From Fen-1258 sp964595365 (GTDB lineage: Bacteria; Bacteroidota; Ignavibacteria; Ignavibacteriales; Melioribacteraceae), in assembly GCA_964595365.1 (NCBI GenBank), contig CAZQQC010000006.1:1-50723 (forward strand): a stretch of 50,723 nt of DNA, read 5' to 3'. The translations under genes and the position numbers were made by a program. Under the pieces are notes generated by a model. The model had not been told where the DNA came from. It worked only from the letters and a program-made list of their open reading frames with translations, and searched no databases. How positions within the stretch are numbered: position 1 is the stretch's first letter; every line of letters begins with the position of its first letter. Of the stretch, positions 35,932 through 44,399 are shown piece after piece.

Positions 35932-36402
35932 TTAAAACCGGGAATTTTTCGTTTCATTTTTCACGTTTGACTTTTCACTTCTTGTCTCTAACGATTTAAA
36001 CGCCAACGCATACATCTGAATCTGTTTCATCATTGCGCCAAGACCGTTCTTGCGGGTTGGAGAAAGGTGATTATCTATTCCAATTTTTTTAACAAACTCC
36101 GGCGGCGAGGAAAGTATTTCATCCGGCGTGTGTCCGGAATAAACTTTTATCAACAGTGCAATCAAGCCTTTTACAATTGCAGCATCGCTGTCGGCTTCGA
36201 AAAATATTTTGCTGTCTTCAAGTTTTGCATTTATCCAAACTTGCGATTGGCAGCCGCTAAGTTTATACTTTTCAGTTTTATACAACTCATTTATCGGCGC
36301 AAGCTGCCTGCCCAGTTCAATAATTCGTTTGTATTTATCTTCCCAGTCAATAAACTGATTGAACTCTTTAACAATTTGTTCTTCTATTTCGCGAATCGTC
36401 AA
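35932..36402 (-). CDS. sufE: cysteine desulfuration protein SufE
   Basis: A 156-residue sulfur acceptor that takes persulfide sulfur from the SufS cysteine desulfurase for Fe-S cluster assembly. The active Cys51 is in YKLSGCQSQVW, at the same position as in E. coli SufE. Further motifs are IVKGLIALLIKVYSGHTPDEI and LSPTRKNGLGAM. The start is TTG at 36402 with GAGG upstream. No other suf genes are in the window. It is convergent with the CDF gene. Confidence 0.9.
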   Translation of the reverse strand: MTIREIEEQIVKEFNQFIDWEDKYKRIIELGRQLAPINELYKTEKYKLSGCQSQVWINAKLEDSKIFFEADSDAAIVKGLIALLIKVYSGHTPDEILSSPPEFVKKIGIDNHLSPTRKNGLGAMMKQIQMYALAFKSLETRSEKSNVKNETKNSRF

Positions 36403-36538
36403 AGGATAATTCCTCTCTGCAAACTTTTGATTGTAAAATTAATATTTTTTTCGCCGCTTTTCAGAGATGAATTCTAGCCGGAATTTTTTTATTAACCCAC
36501 TTTACACAAGATTTGACCGATTGTGAAGAATTAAAATT

Positions 36539-36588
36539 GCAAAACGAGTATTTTCTCTAAAACAACAAAAATTTATTTGTCAAGCCCA
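36539..36588 (+). repeat. dispersed non-coding repeat, copy A (upstream of uvrB)
   Basis: A 50-base segment (starting GCAAAACGAGTATTTT, ending CAAGCCCA) matches the segment at 50352-50400 at about 43 of 50 positions with one gap. Weaker similarity continues about 45 bases upstream in both copies (ACACAAGATTTGA against ACGCAAGGTTTGA). It lies 62-111 bases before the uvrB start. Confidence 0.6.
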
Positions 36589-36595
36589 ACACTTT

Positions 36596-36624
36596 TTGTC
36601 TAGATGAAAAAATGATTTTATATA
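36596..36624 (+). promoter_or_regulatory. candidate uvrB promoter
   Basis: TTGTCT (36596-36601) and TATATA (36619-36624) are separated by 17 bases. The predicted transcript would start near 36631, about 20 bases before the uvrB ATG. There is no LexA-like palindrome that I can recognise. Confidence 0.45.
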
Positions 36625-36649
36625 TTCACGGTTACACTTTAACGGCAAC

Positions 36650-38668
36650 ATGAATAAATTCGAATTAGTTTCTAATTATCAGCCTGCAGGCGATCAACCC
36701 AAAGCAATTGCTGAATTGCTCGAAGGGTTGAAACGCGGTGATAAACACCAGGTCTTGCTCGGTGTAACCGGCAGCGGTAAAACATATACAATGAGCAATA
36801 TCATAAAAGAGTATAATCGGCCAACGCTGGTTATTTCTCACAATAAAACTCTGGCAGCGCAGCTTTACTCCGAGTTCAAATCATTCTTTCCTAACAACGC
36901 GGTTGAGTTTTTTATAAGCTATTACGATTACTACCAGCCGGAAGCTTACGTTGTTAAACGCGATCTCTATATTGAAAAAGATTTTTCCGTTAACGAAGAA
37001 ATTGACAGGCTGCGTTTGAAAGCAACAACATCCCTTATAGAAGGACGGAACGATGTTATAATTGTTGCCAGCGTAAGTTGCATTTACGGTATCGGTGCGC
37101 CGGAAGAATATGCGCGTCAAATTATGTTTTTGCAAAAAGCACAGACAATCGAGCGGAAAAAACTATTGCGAAACTTGATTGACATTTACTATACACGCAA
37201 CGATGTAGATTTCAAGCGAGGAACGTTCCGTGCCCGCGGTGACGTTGTTGAAATTATTCCGGCTTATCAATATGAAGAAGCCATACGCGTTGAATTCTGG
37301 GGAGACGAAATCGAACGGCTTTCCATTATTGATTCTATAACTGGAAATGTAATTCAAGAAGTCGAGACAGCAGCAATTTACCCGGCAAAATATTTCGTAA
37401 CCACAAGAGATCAGGTAAACCGGGGAATCCAAACTATTGAAGCCGAGCTGAAGGAACGGCTGCAATATTTCTGGTCGCAAGAAAAATATGTTGAGGCACA
37501 ACGGCTTGAACAGCGTACCAGATTCGATATCGAAATGATGCGCGAGATCGGTTACTGTTCCGGTATCGAGAATTATTCACGGCACATGGACGGGCGTTCG
37601 GCAGGCTCACGCCCGTATTGTCTGTTCGATTATTTTCCTGAAGATTATCTGTTGATAATCGATGAGTCGCACGTAACAGTTCCACAAATACGCGGTATGT
37701 ATAACGGCGACCGTTCGCGCAAAGAAGTTCTGGTTGAATACGGCTTCCGTCTCCCCTCGGCGCTTGATAACCGTCCGCTTAAATTTGAAGAGTACGAAGC
37801 GTTGACCAACAAGGTGATTTATGTAAGCGCAACTCCGGCAGATTACGAGCTTCAAAAAAGCAAGGGCGTTTTTGTTGAACAGGTCATTCGTCCAACCGGC
37901 TTACTCGATCCCGAAATCGAAATTCGTCCGGTTAAAAGTCAGATAGATGATTTGATTGGCGAGATTAGAAAACGCACCGGGTTGAAAGAGCGAGTTCTCG
38001 TCACAACGCTAACAAAAAAAATGGCAGAAGACTTAAGCGATTATCTCGATAAGCTGAGAATAAAAGTTCGTTATATTCATAGCGAGGTTGATGCGCTGGA
38101 ACGCGTTGAAATTATACGCGATCTGAGAATTGGAGACTTTGATGTTCTTGTTGGAGTTAATTTGCTTCGCGAAGGTTTGGATCTGCCTGAAGTTTCTCTT
38201 GTTGCTATCATTGACGCAGACAAAGAAGGATTTCTGCGCAGCGAAAGATCACTCATGCAAACAGCCGGGCGTACCGCACGTAATGTGAACGGGAAAGTTA
38301 TCATGTATGCAGATAAAATCACCAACTCGATGCGCAAAACAATCGATGAAACCAACCGGCGCCGTAAACTTCAAACCGAATACAACGAAGAGCACAATAT
38401 TATTCCGACAACAATTTACAAGAGCATAGAAGAAATTATGTCCTCTACTTCTATTGCAGATGTACGGAAGAAGGATTACGAAAAGGAAGAAACGGCATTT
38501 TTAAAAGTTGCCGAGCCGGTTGTAAAATATATGACGAACGATCAGCGCAAGGAACTGCTTGAACAGATGATGGAGGAAATGCTCGCTGCAGCGAAAGATT
38601 TGGAGTTTGAACGCGCCGCAAATCTCCGCGATGAAATTGAGAAGATGAAAAAATTGATCAAGATGTAA
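36650..38668 (+). CDS. uvrB: excinuclease ABC subunit UvrB
   Basis: A 672-residue DNA repair helicase-like subunit of the UvrABC nucleotide excision complex. It has the Walker A GVTGSGKTYTMSN, the beta-hairpin region YYDYYQPEAYVVKRDLYIEK, the DEAD-like DESHVTVPQIRGMYNGDRSR and motif VI QTAGRTARNVNGKVIMYAD. The C-terminal UVR domain is LLEQMMEEMLAAAKDLEFER near the end. The length is standard. It stands alone, without uvrA or uvrC nearby. Confidence 0.97.
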   Translation: MNKFELVSNYQPAGDQPKAIAELLEGLKRGDKHQVLLGVTGSGKTYTMSNIIKEYNRPTLVISHNKTLAAQLYSEFKSFFPNNAVEFFISYYDYYQPEAYVVKRDLYIEKDFSVNEEIDRLRLKATTSLIEGRNDVIIVASVSCIYGIGAPEEYARQIMFLQKAQTIERKKLLRNLIDIYYTRNDVDFKRGTFRARGDVVEIIPAYQYEEAIRVEFWGDEIERLSIIDSITGNVIQEVETAAIYPAKYFVTTRDQVNRGIQTIEAELKERLQYFWSQEKYVEAQRLEQRTRFDIEMMREIGYCSGIENYSRHMDGRSAGSRPYCLFDYFPEDYLLIIDESHVTVPQIRGMYNGDRSRKEVLVEYGFRLPSALDNRPLKFEEYEALTNKVIYVSATPADYELQKSKGVFVEQVIRPTGLLDPEIEIRPVKSQIDDLIGEIRKRTGLKERVLVTTLTKKMAEDLSDYLDKLRIKVRYIHSEVDALERVEIIRDLRIGDFDVLVGVNLLREGLDLPEVSLVAIIDADKEGFLRSERSLMQTAGRTARNVNGKVIMYADKITNSMRKTIDETNRRRKLQTEYNEEHNIIPTTIYKSIEEIMSSTSIADVRKKDYEKEETAFLKVAEPVVKYMTNDQRKELLEQMMEEMLAAAKDLEFERAANLRDEIEKMKKLIKM

Positions 38669-38803
38669 CAAGAAGCAAGAATAAGCAAACGAAAAACCGT
38701 GTCATCCTGCTTTTGGATAGATGAACAAAAAAACTATGGGGAAGATTGATTTTCACCCATCTTGATCATCATCTGAAACAGTTTAATAGATAAATCTAAA
38801 TTG

Positions 38804-39973
38804 TTAATTCTCAATTCGTAATTTCTCTTTTATTTCTATCGGTATTGCATTCTTGTGAATCATGATGGCAATTGTTTTCAAACGAACGTACGGTTCGCTA
38901 ATGTACCAGTAGCCATCATACTTTTTGTCTTTAGTTCCCCAGGAGTTCTTTGTGTAATAAAATTTATTTCCGTTCTTATCTTTTGCTAAGCCGGTGACGT
39001 GCATTAAGTGATCGTCTGTAGTTGTGCGGTTATCAAAAGTTTCTTGACGCATTTCCTGCGTTACAATTTTTTCTTTTGCCGGTCGGTCGGTTTCCTCTTC
39101 ATCTTTTTTTGAATCATCGGTTGCTTCTTCGGTTAGTGGAACAATTGCAATTCCTTTCTTGCGGCTGAATCCTTTTTCACTAACGTCGCCATCCCAGGCA
39201 ATCGAGTAACCTTTTTCCAGCGCATTGTCCATAATTTTCATTATGTCGTCTATCGGAACGTTGTAGTACAATCCTTTACTCCAGTTATCGGGAATTTCCA
39301 GATCAAATTTGGTGTAAAACTGATGATGTGTGAACGATGTAAGTTCCACATAATCGTTCGGCTTGAATCCAGTTGATTCTGCAAAACTTTTTGGCGTGTA
39401 AGTTTTTTCTTGATAAGCAAATTCTTTCGGAGGAACTCCAAGATAAATATTCAGCGCGTCTTCAAAAACTTTTTGCCATAATGGTGTAATCTTACCTCCT
39501 TTCACTTTGTTAACCGCGTCAACAATTGCTTTTAGAACCGCATCCATTTCGCCGTGGTTATGCTCTTCTTCTTCGATCTTTTTTCCTGTGTATGCTTCCT
39601 CGGGAACGAATCCGTATTCTTTAATAATGTTCATAACATCGTGAGCTTGTCCGCCTATTCCGAAATTTGTTAGTCCGTTGTAACGAATGTAATTCTCTGC
39701 TTTCGGCATGTAAGCATAACGCACATTAAACATCGGTGAAAGGATATGTTTGCCTTTTCCCATACGCATCAATTCGGTTTCGACAAAAGATGTGGTTGCA
39801 AATGACCAGCATGTTCCGGTCTTTGCTTGATTTTTGACCGGGGTAGTTTCTATTTCATAAACCATTTTGAATTCATATTGGATAGCTTTCGATTTTTTCC
39901 CCTGCGCTAAAACAAAAAGCGGTATTAGCGAAAACAGAATTACCATTTTCGCCGGGAGTCTTAAAAATTTCAT
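38804..39973 (-). CDS. exported C1-family cysteine peptidase (bleomycin hydrolase-like)
   Basis: A 389-residue papain-fold protease, with a signal peptide (FVLAQGKK). The catalytic Cys is in NQAKTGTCWSFATTSF (about 57), the His in TTDDHLMHVTGLAKD and the Asn in YTKNSWGTK, in the order typical of the C1B (bleomycin hydrolase/aminopeptidase C) group. Cytoplasmic PepC homologues lack a signal peptide, so an extracytoplasmic variant is implied. GGAGGTAAAATG gives a strong start. A copy of this start region appears again at 40770-40800. Confidence 0.85.
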   Translation of the reverse strand: MKFLRLPAKMVILFSLIPLFVLAQGKKSKAIQYEFKMVYEIETTPVKNQAKTGTCWSFATTSFVETELMRMGKGKHILSPMFNVRYAYMPKAENYIRYNGLTNFGIGGQAHDVMNIIKEYGFVPEEAYTGKKIEEEEHNHGEMDAVLKAIVDAVNKVKGGKITPLWQKVFEDALNIYLGVPPKEFAYQEKTYTPKSFAESTGFKPNDYVELTSFTHHQFYTKFDLEIPDNWSKGLYYNVPIDDIMKIMDNALEKGYSIAWDGDVSEKGFSRKKGIAIVPLTEEATDDSKKDEEETDRPAKEKIVTQEMRQETFDNRTTTDDHLMHVTGLAKDKNGNKFYYTKNSWGTKDKKYDGYWYISEPYVRLKTIAIMIHKNAIPIEIKEKLRIEN

Positions 39974-40130
39974 TTTACCTCCACTGCAAATTTGATGGTT
40001 GAAACAAATTTAAATTATGCGGCAACATTTTCACAATATTAAAATTCAAAAAATCATTTCTTTAGCTAAAGATTGCTTTTTAATATTCTGCAGGATAATT
40101 TCACGTGCAATTAGTAAGAATAAAGTTAAA

Positions 40131-40280
40131 ATGATGTGTAAATCTAAAAAAATTCGTCCCGCTGCAAAGTTATTCCGGCTTTTAATTTTTCTTTTGCAAT
40201 CTATTTTTACCCCGACACAAAAATTTGGTTTGATAATTTACAGCGGGGCGGGACAGGGAGTCAAATTCTATGCGAGCTAA
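40131..40280 (+). pseudogene. duplicated N-terminal fragment of the isoaspartyl peptidase gene
   Basis: The frame MMCKSKKIRPAAKLF then QKFGLIIYSGAG matches residues 1-40 of the peptidase at 40812 (CESKEFRLAAKLF, QKFGLVIHGGAG) at protein and DNA level. After about 40257 it departs into unrelated codons and stops. It is therefore a truncated second copy of the signal peptide region. It lies immediately before the rhodanese gene. Confidence 0.65.
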
Positions 40281-40710
40281 AACAATTTTTTTCATAGCTA
40301 TTACGGCAGCATTAATTAACTGTTTTGAGCCGTTTCAAGCACTAAAGGCGCAGAAAGACACTGTAAGGCAGACCGGCTTAAAGCCGTCAGTTGCAGGCTA
40401 TACCTCGATTACCAGTAATAATCTGGCATCTATGCTCGAGAAAAAAGATTTCTTTCTTGTGAATGTTCATATTCCTTACGAGGGCGAAATCAAGAGTACG
40501 GACGCTTTCATTCAATATGATAAAATGAGAGAAAACCTTGATAAACTACCGGGGAACAAAAACGCAAAAATCGTGTTGTATTGCCGGAGCGGCCGGATGA
40601 GCGAGATGGCTGCAAGGGAGTTGGTTAAAATTGGATATACCAATGTATCCCATCTATCAGGAGGGATGATCGACTGGCAAAAGAACGGTTATAAAGTAAT
40701 CAAAAAATAA
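40270..40710 (+). CDS. exported single-domain rhodanese
   Basis: A 146-residue rhodanese with a signal peptide (about residues 1-28, ALKAQ). The active-site loop is CRSGRMS, with Cys105 as persulfide acceptor, in the strand context IVLYCRSGR. SHLSGGMIDWQKNGY is the typical C-terminal motif. Export to the periplasm is predicted, so sulfur transfer, cyanide detoxification or thiol chemistry there is possible. AGGGAG precedes the start. The gene is sandwiched between two copies of the peptidase N-terminal region. Confidence 0.85.
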   Translation: MRAKTIFFIAITAALINCFEPFQALKAQKDTVRQTGLKPSVAGYTSITSNNLASMLEKKDFFLVNVHIPYEGEIKSTDAFIQYDKMRENLDKLPGNKNAKIVLYCRSGRMSEMAARELVKIGYTNVSHLSGGMIDWQKNGYKVIKK

Positions 40711-40811
40711 CCATGGATGAATCGGAAAAAACAAAAGATAGTATTAGAGAAAACGGAATTATCATTTTTGGCTTAGAGTTTCAAAAATTTCATTTTACCT
40801 ACCGGGCACAT

Positions 40812-41816
40812 TTGATATGTGAATCTAAGGAATTTCGTCTCGCCGCAAAATTATTCCTTCTTTTAATTTTCTTTTCGCAATCCGTTTTTTCTCAATCACA
40901 AAAATTCGGTTTGGTAATTCACGGCGGCGCCGGAACAATTCTGAAAAAAAATATGACACCGGAAAAAGAAGCCGGGTATGTTTCAAAACTTGCCGAAGCG
41001 CTTGAAACCGGATATAAGATTTTGGAGAACGGCGGCAAAAGTCTTGATGCTGTTGAGAAGGTTATAAACATTATGGAAGATTCGCCTCTCTTCAACGCTG
41101 GCAAAGGTGCCGTGCTTACAGAAAAAGGTGTTGCAGAATTGGACGCGTCTATCATGGACGGAAAAACTTTAATGGCGGGAGCTGTTGCAGGAATTAAGCG
41201 CATCAAAAATCCAATCTCTCTTGCAAGGCTGGTTATGGAAAAATCACCTCACGTGTTGATGATTGGCGACGGCGCAGAAGAATTTGCAAAGCAAAACGGC
41301 GTTGAACTTGTCGACAACAGTTATTTCATAGTTAAGGAAAGGTATGATCAGTATTTGAAGATGAAAGAAAAAATGGAAAAGAAATTGAACGGCGATGAAC
41401 ACGGAACGGTTGGATGCGTAGCGCTCGATAAGGAAGGAAATCTTGCTGCCGGCACATCAACTGGCGGAATGATGATGAAAAAGTTCGGGCGTGTCGGAGA
41501 TTCACCAATCATTGGTGCAGGCACTTACGCCAACAATAACACATGTGCTGTTTCCGGAACCGGATGGGGAGAATATTTTATTCGTCTCAGCGTTGCACGC
41601 GACATTTCCGATTTGATGGCTTACAAAAATCTGTCACTTAAAGATGCTGCCGATGAAGTGATCGAGAAAAAACTTACGCAGCTTGGCGGGGATGGCGGAA
41701 TAATTGCCATCGATAAAAATGGAAACATTGCAATGCCCTTCAACACTGCAGGAATGTACCGCGGTTACCATCTTAGCGGCGGTAAAGCAGAAATAAAAAT
41801 TTACAAAGAAGATTAA
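40812..41816 (+). CDS. exported isoaspartyl peptidase/L-asparaginase (Ntn hydrolase, T2 family)
   Basis: A 334-residue Ntn hydrolase. The predicted signal peptide is LFLLLIFFSQSVFSQ, then KFGLVIHGGAG opens the family. The nucleophile Thr is in HGTVGCVALDKEGNLAAGTS (about residue 199), where autocleavage creates the two subunits. It removes isoaspartyl residues or hydrolyses asparagine. I place the start at the TTG at 40812 because it matches the ATG ATG of the upstream copy; a longer reading from 40713 runs into sequence related to the C1 peptidase start. Confidence 0.85.
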   Translation: MICESKEFRLAAKLFLLLIFFSQSVFSQSQKFGLVIHGGAGTILKKNMTPEKEAGYVSKLAEALETGYKILENGGKSLDAVEKVINIMEDSPLFNAGKGAVLTEKGVAELDASIMDGKTLMAGAVAGIKRIKNPISLARLVMEKSPHVLMIGDGAEEFAKQNGVELVDNSYFIVKERYDQYLKMKEKMEKKLNGDEHGTVGCVALDKEGNLAAGTSTGGMMMKKFGRVGDSPIIGAGTYANNNTCAVSGTGWGEYFIRLSVARDISDLMAYKNLSLKDAADEVIEKKLTQLGGDGGIIAIDKNGNIAMPFNTAGMYRGYHLSGGKAEIKIYKED

Positions 41817-41844
41817 TCTTTCAACCAGCAAAGGAGAACTATTG

Positions 41845-42264
41845 ATGCCTGTAATACTTCAAGTTAACTATTGGGCGGTCTTGGTTTGCGGGGTGATCTC
41901 GATAGGGGTTGGTGGGTTATGGTATAGTCCGATTGTTTTGGGAAAAACATGGATGGAGGCAGTCGATAAATCCGAAGAAGAATTGAAGAAAGGATTTAAT
42001 CCCGTAAGAATTTTCGGACTGTCTTTTTTAGGACATTTGTTCATTTCATATTCGCTGGCTCAATTAATGGCTCACACCAACGCGAGCACAGTCTCGGAAG
42101 GAATTCGTTTATCGTTTTTATGCTGGCTCGGATTTATCGCAGCACCTATGGCAATCAATTCTTTGTTTGAAGGCAGGTCGAAAAGATTACTGCTTGTGGA
42201 TTGCGGCTACCATCTTATTGTGATGCTGATATTCGGAATTATACTGGGTGCGTGGACTGTTTAG
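41845..42264 (+). CDS. DUF1761 membrane protein
   Basis: A 139-residue inner-membrane protein with about four membrane segments and the family motif GVGGLWYSPIVLGKTWM near the N-terminus, followed by SFLGHLFISYSLAQLM and FLCWLGFIAAPMAINSLFEG. Function of DUF1761 is not established. The ATG at 41845 is preferred over the TTG three bases upstream because AAGGAG lies 8 bases before it. It follows the peptidase by about 28 bases. Confidence 0.8.
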   Translation: MPVILQVNYWAVLVCGVISIGVGGLWYSPIVLGKTWMEAVDKSEEELKKGFNPVRIFGLSFLGHLFISYSLAQLMAHTNASTVSEGIRLSFLCWLGFIAAPMAINSLFEGRSKRLLLVDCGYHLIVMLIFGIILGAWTV

Positions 42265-42383
42265 AGGCTGCATCATAACATTTTATAAATGAGACGCTTG
42301 AAATAAATTTAACAACAATTAAAGCATCTCAACTTTTGTCCGGCAAATCACTATCTTTAAATGAATTTTATCTTGATCCTTAG

Positions 42384-43073
42384 ATGAGCTTCAAACTGAT
42401 TGTATTTGATTTAGACGGAACGCTGATAAGTTCGCACGAAACAATTTACGAGGCGACCGTCGATACTTTAAGAAGACTGAATATACAGGCAGAAATGCCG
42501 CGCAATGAATTTTATAGCAAGATCGGTTTGCACTTTGTAGATATATTTGACGACTTCAAAATCCGTGTGCCGGATTTCGAAAAATTCATCGATATCTATA
42601 AGAATGTATATTTTGATTTCATTCATTCTTCATCCGTTTACAACGGTGCTAACGATGCTATCGCAAGTCTTGTGAAAAAAGGAATCAAGATTTCTCTTCT
42701 AACAACCAAAGCGCAGGATCAGGCAGAATTGATCTTGAAGCATTTTAATCTTTACGACAAATTTGACGAAGTGATGGGACGGCGGCCCGGCATCGCCCAT
42801 AAACCTTCGCCGGAACCGTTGTTGAAGATTTGTGAATATCTTAAAACCGATGCGAGCAATACTTTAATCGTTGGCGATACCGAAATTGATATTCAATGCG
42901 GAAAGAATGCTGGATCAAAAACATGCGCTGTTACTTACGGATACCGAACTAAAAAAGAACTTCAAAAATCGGAACCCGATTTTATGGTTGATAATATTAC
43001 GGATATAGAGTATATAGTTAATGGAATGGATAATTTTACCAGGAAAGGAGTTCGCGATGGAACGCGCCGGTAA
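42384..43073 (+). CDS. HAD-family phosphatase (phosphoglycolate phosphatase-like)
   Basis: A 229-residue HAD hydrolase with all four motifs: FDLDGTLISS (I), LLTTKAQDQ (II), KPSPEPLLK (III) and VGDTEIDIQCGK (IV). A helical cap lies at about residues 15-85. The substrate is not determined. The last 17 bases overlap the start of the enoyl-CoA hydratase gene, so the two are co-transcribed. Confidence 0.87.
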   Translation: MSFKLIVFDLDGTLISSHETIYEATVDTLRRLNIQAEMPRNEFYSKIGLHFVDIFDDFKIRVPDFEKFIDIYKNVYFDFIHSSSVYNGANDAIASLVKKGIKISLLTTKAQDQAELILKHFNLYDKFDEVMGRRPGIAHKPSPEPLLKICEYLKTDASNTLIVGDTEIDIQCGKNAGSKTCAVTYGYRTKKELQKSEPDFMVDNITDIEYIVNGMDNFTRKGVRDGTRR

Positions 43074-43815
43074 AGTTTTATTATCGATTAATGATCATAT
43101 TGCTTCAATTAGTTTTACTCATCCCAAAAGCAATTCGTTGCCCGGCAGAATGCTGAAGGAAATGACGGACGCTATCATTCGTGCAGGGGTAGAAAAAGAT
43201 GTTAACGTTATAGTGATTAGAAGTGAAGGCGATAAAACTTTCTGCGCCGGTGCTTCATTCGATGAACTTTTGAAAATTAAAGATTTTAAAACCGGAAAAG
43301 AATTTTTTATGGGTTTTGCACGGCTATTGAACGCGATGAGAAAATGCCCGAAGTTAATTATTGCACGCGTGCAGGGAAAAGCCGTTGGTGGAGGAGTTGG
43401 AATTGCAGCAACTGCAGATTATACTTTAGCAACAAGCGACGCTTCGGTTAGATTAAGTGAACTGCAGCTCGGCATCGGACCGTTTGTTGTTGGTCCCGCC
43501 ATCGAACGAAAGATCGGAAAGACGGCATTTATAACTATGGCAGTTGATGCCGAATGGCACGATGCATTCTGGGCGAAACAAAACGGATTGTTCACTAAAG
43601 TCTTTTCAACGGTTCACGATCTTGATGAAGCTGTTACCGAGCTTTCAAAAAAAATCGGAAGCTGCAACCCGGAAGCAATCTCTCAAATGAAAAAAGTTTT
43701 TTGGGAAGGCACGGATAACTGGGATGTACTTCTTGAACAACGCGCTGAGATCAGCGGAAAATTAGTTCTAAGCAATTTCACTAAAAATTACGTTAAGAAT
43801 TTTAAAAACAGGTAA
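43057..43815 (+). CDS. enoyl-CoA hydratase/isomerase-family protein
   Basis: A 252-residue crotonase-fold protein. The CoA-binding/oxyanion-hole segments are FCAGASFDELLKI (about 60-72) and GKAVGGGVGIAATADYTLAT (about 97-117), followed by LSELQLGIGPFVVGPAIERK. The Glu typical for hydratases is not clearly placed, so isomerase or another acyl-CoA reaction is possible. The start at 43057 has AAAGGAG 6 bases upstream and overlaps the HAD gene; a longer in-frame reading from 43021 is less likely. Confidence 0.85.
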   Translation: MERAGKVLLSINDHIASISFTHPKSNSLPGRMLKEMTDAIIRAGVEKDVNVIVIRSEGDKTFCAGASFDELLKIKDFKTGKEFFMGFARLLNAMRKCPKLIIARVQGKAVGGGVGIAATADYTLATSDASVRLSELQLGIGPFVVGPAIERKIGKTAFITMAVDAEWHDAFWAKQNGLFTKVFSTVHDLDEAVTELSKKIGSCNPEAISQMKKVFWEGTDNWDVLLEQRAEISGKLVLSNFTKNYVKNFKNR

Positions 43816-43926
43816 AGTGTAAACTTTCATATTCCGGGCGGAAGAATTTTTGCAATCCTAATAATATCAATTGCAAGCGAAGCTAAAACATGCAGCCTTA
43901 AAAAGAATTGAAACGGAGATTAAAAA

Positions 43927-44055
43927 TTGAAAAAACCATGTATACTTCAAAAGATTAAAAACGGAAATCTGAAAGTTATTTTTGAAATAGCACTTCCCGG
44001 CAAACCGGAAGAATTCAGAAAATACGTTCAAGGAATTGTAAAGAAGAAAACTTAA
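43927..44055 (+). CDS. possible small protein of 42 residues
   Basis: A TTG-initiated frame reading MKKPCILQKIKNGNLKVIF and ending in GKPEEFRKYVQGIVKKKT, with GGAG 8 bases upstream. It is Lys-rich and has no membrane helix. I recognise no family. It lies in the gap after the enoyl-CoA hydratase, right before a decayed VOC gene, so it may also be debris. Confidence 0.3.
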   Translation: MKKPCILQKIKNGNLKVIFEIALPGKPEEFRKYVQGIVKKKT

Positions 44056-44078
44056 ATCGGAAAAAATAGATCGGCTCA

Positions 44079-44399
44079 AAATTTAAATATCATCATCGCG
44101 GCATACCTACAAAAAGTGAAACAAGATGGCGAAACATATCTGAAGGAATACAAAATTTATGTCTCCGGTTATGAAACAGGTGATTTCAAAATCGAATGGA
44201 TGCGATACGAAAAAGATTGTTCTCTTCCCGAAATTGTAAAAACTGTTCCGCATGTTGTGTTTGAAGTTGATGACGCGTATGAGACGATCAAAGAGAAAAA
44301 TTTTGATCCGGTCGGGTGGTTTATTGCCAGGGTGGTGCCGCGTTTATAGTTGATAATAATGCACCGGTAGAATTCATACAGAATAATAAATATCAGTGA
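44079..44399 (+). pseudogene. frameshifted VOC/glyoxalase-fold protein
   Basis: Three pieces in three frames make one protein of the small VOC family. Piece one (from 44079) reads KFKYHHRGIPTKSE. Piece two (from about 44119) reads DGETYLKEYKIYVSGY and later VPHVVFEVDDAYETIKEK. Piece three (from 44337) reads AAFIVDNNAPVEFIQ to the stop at 44397-44399. An intact relative would run in one frame with no ATG loss; here the start codon is missing too. So at least two frameshifts have occurred, around 44118-44124 and 44310-44336. The stop overlaps the next gene start. Confidence 0.75.

Noticed and set aside
40098..40113. TTTCACGTG as a third parS site
   Set aside because: Only half of the palindrome matches (TTTCACGTGCAA); the right half does not pair with the left, so it scores well below the two listed sites.
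40017..40280. Separate small gene of 87 codons upstream of the rhodanese
   Set aside because: Its second half is a duplicate of the isoaspartyl peptidase N-terminus and the first half has no coding character, so it is debris of a duplication.
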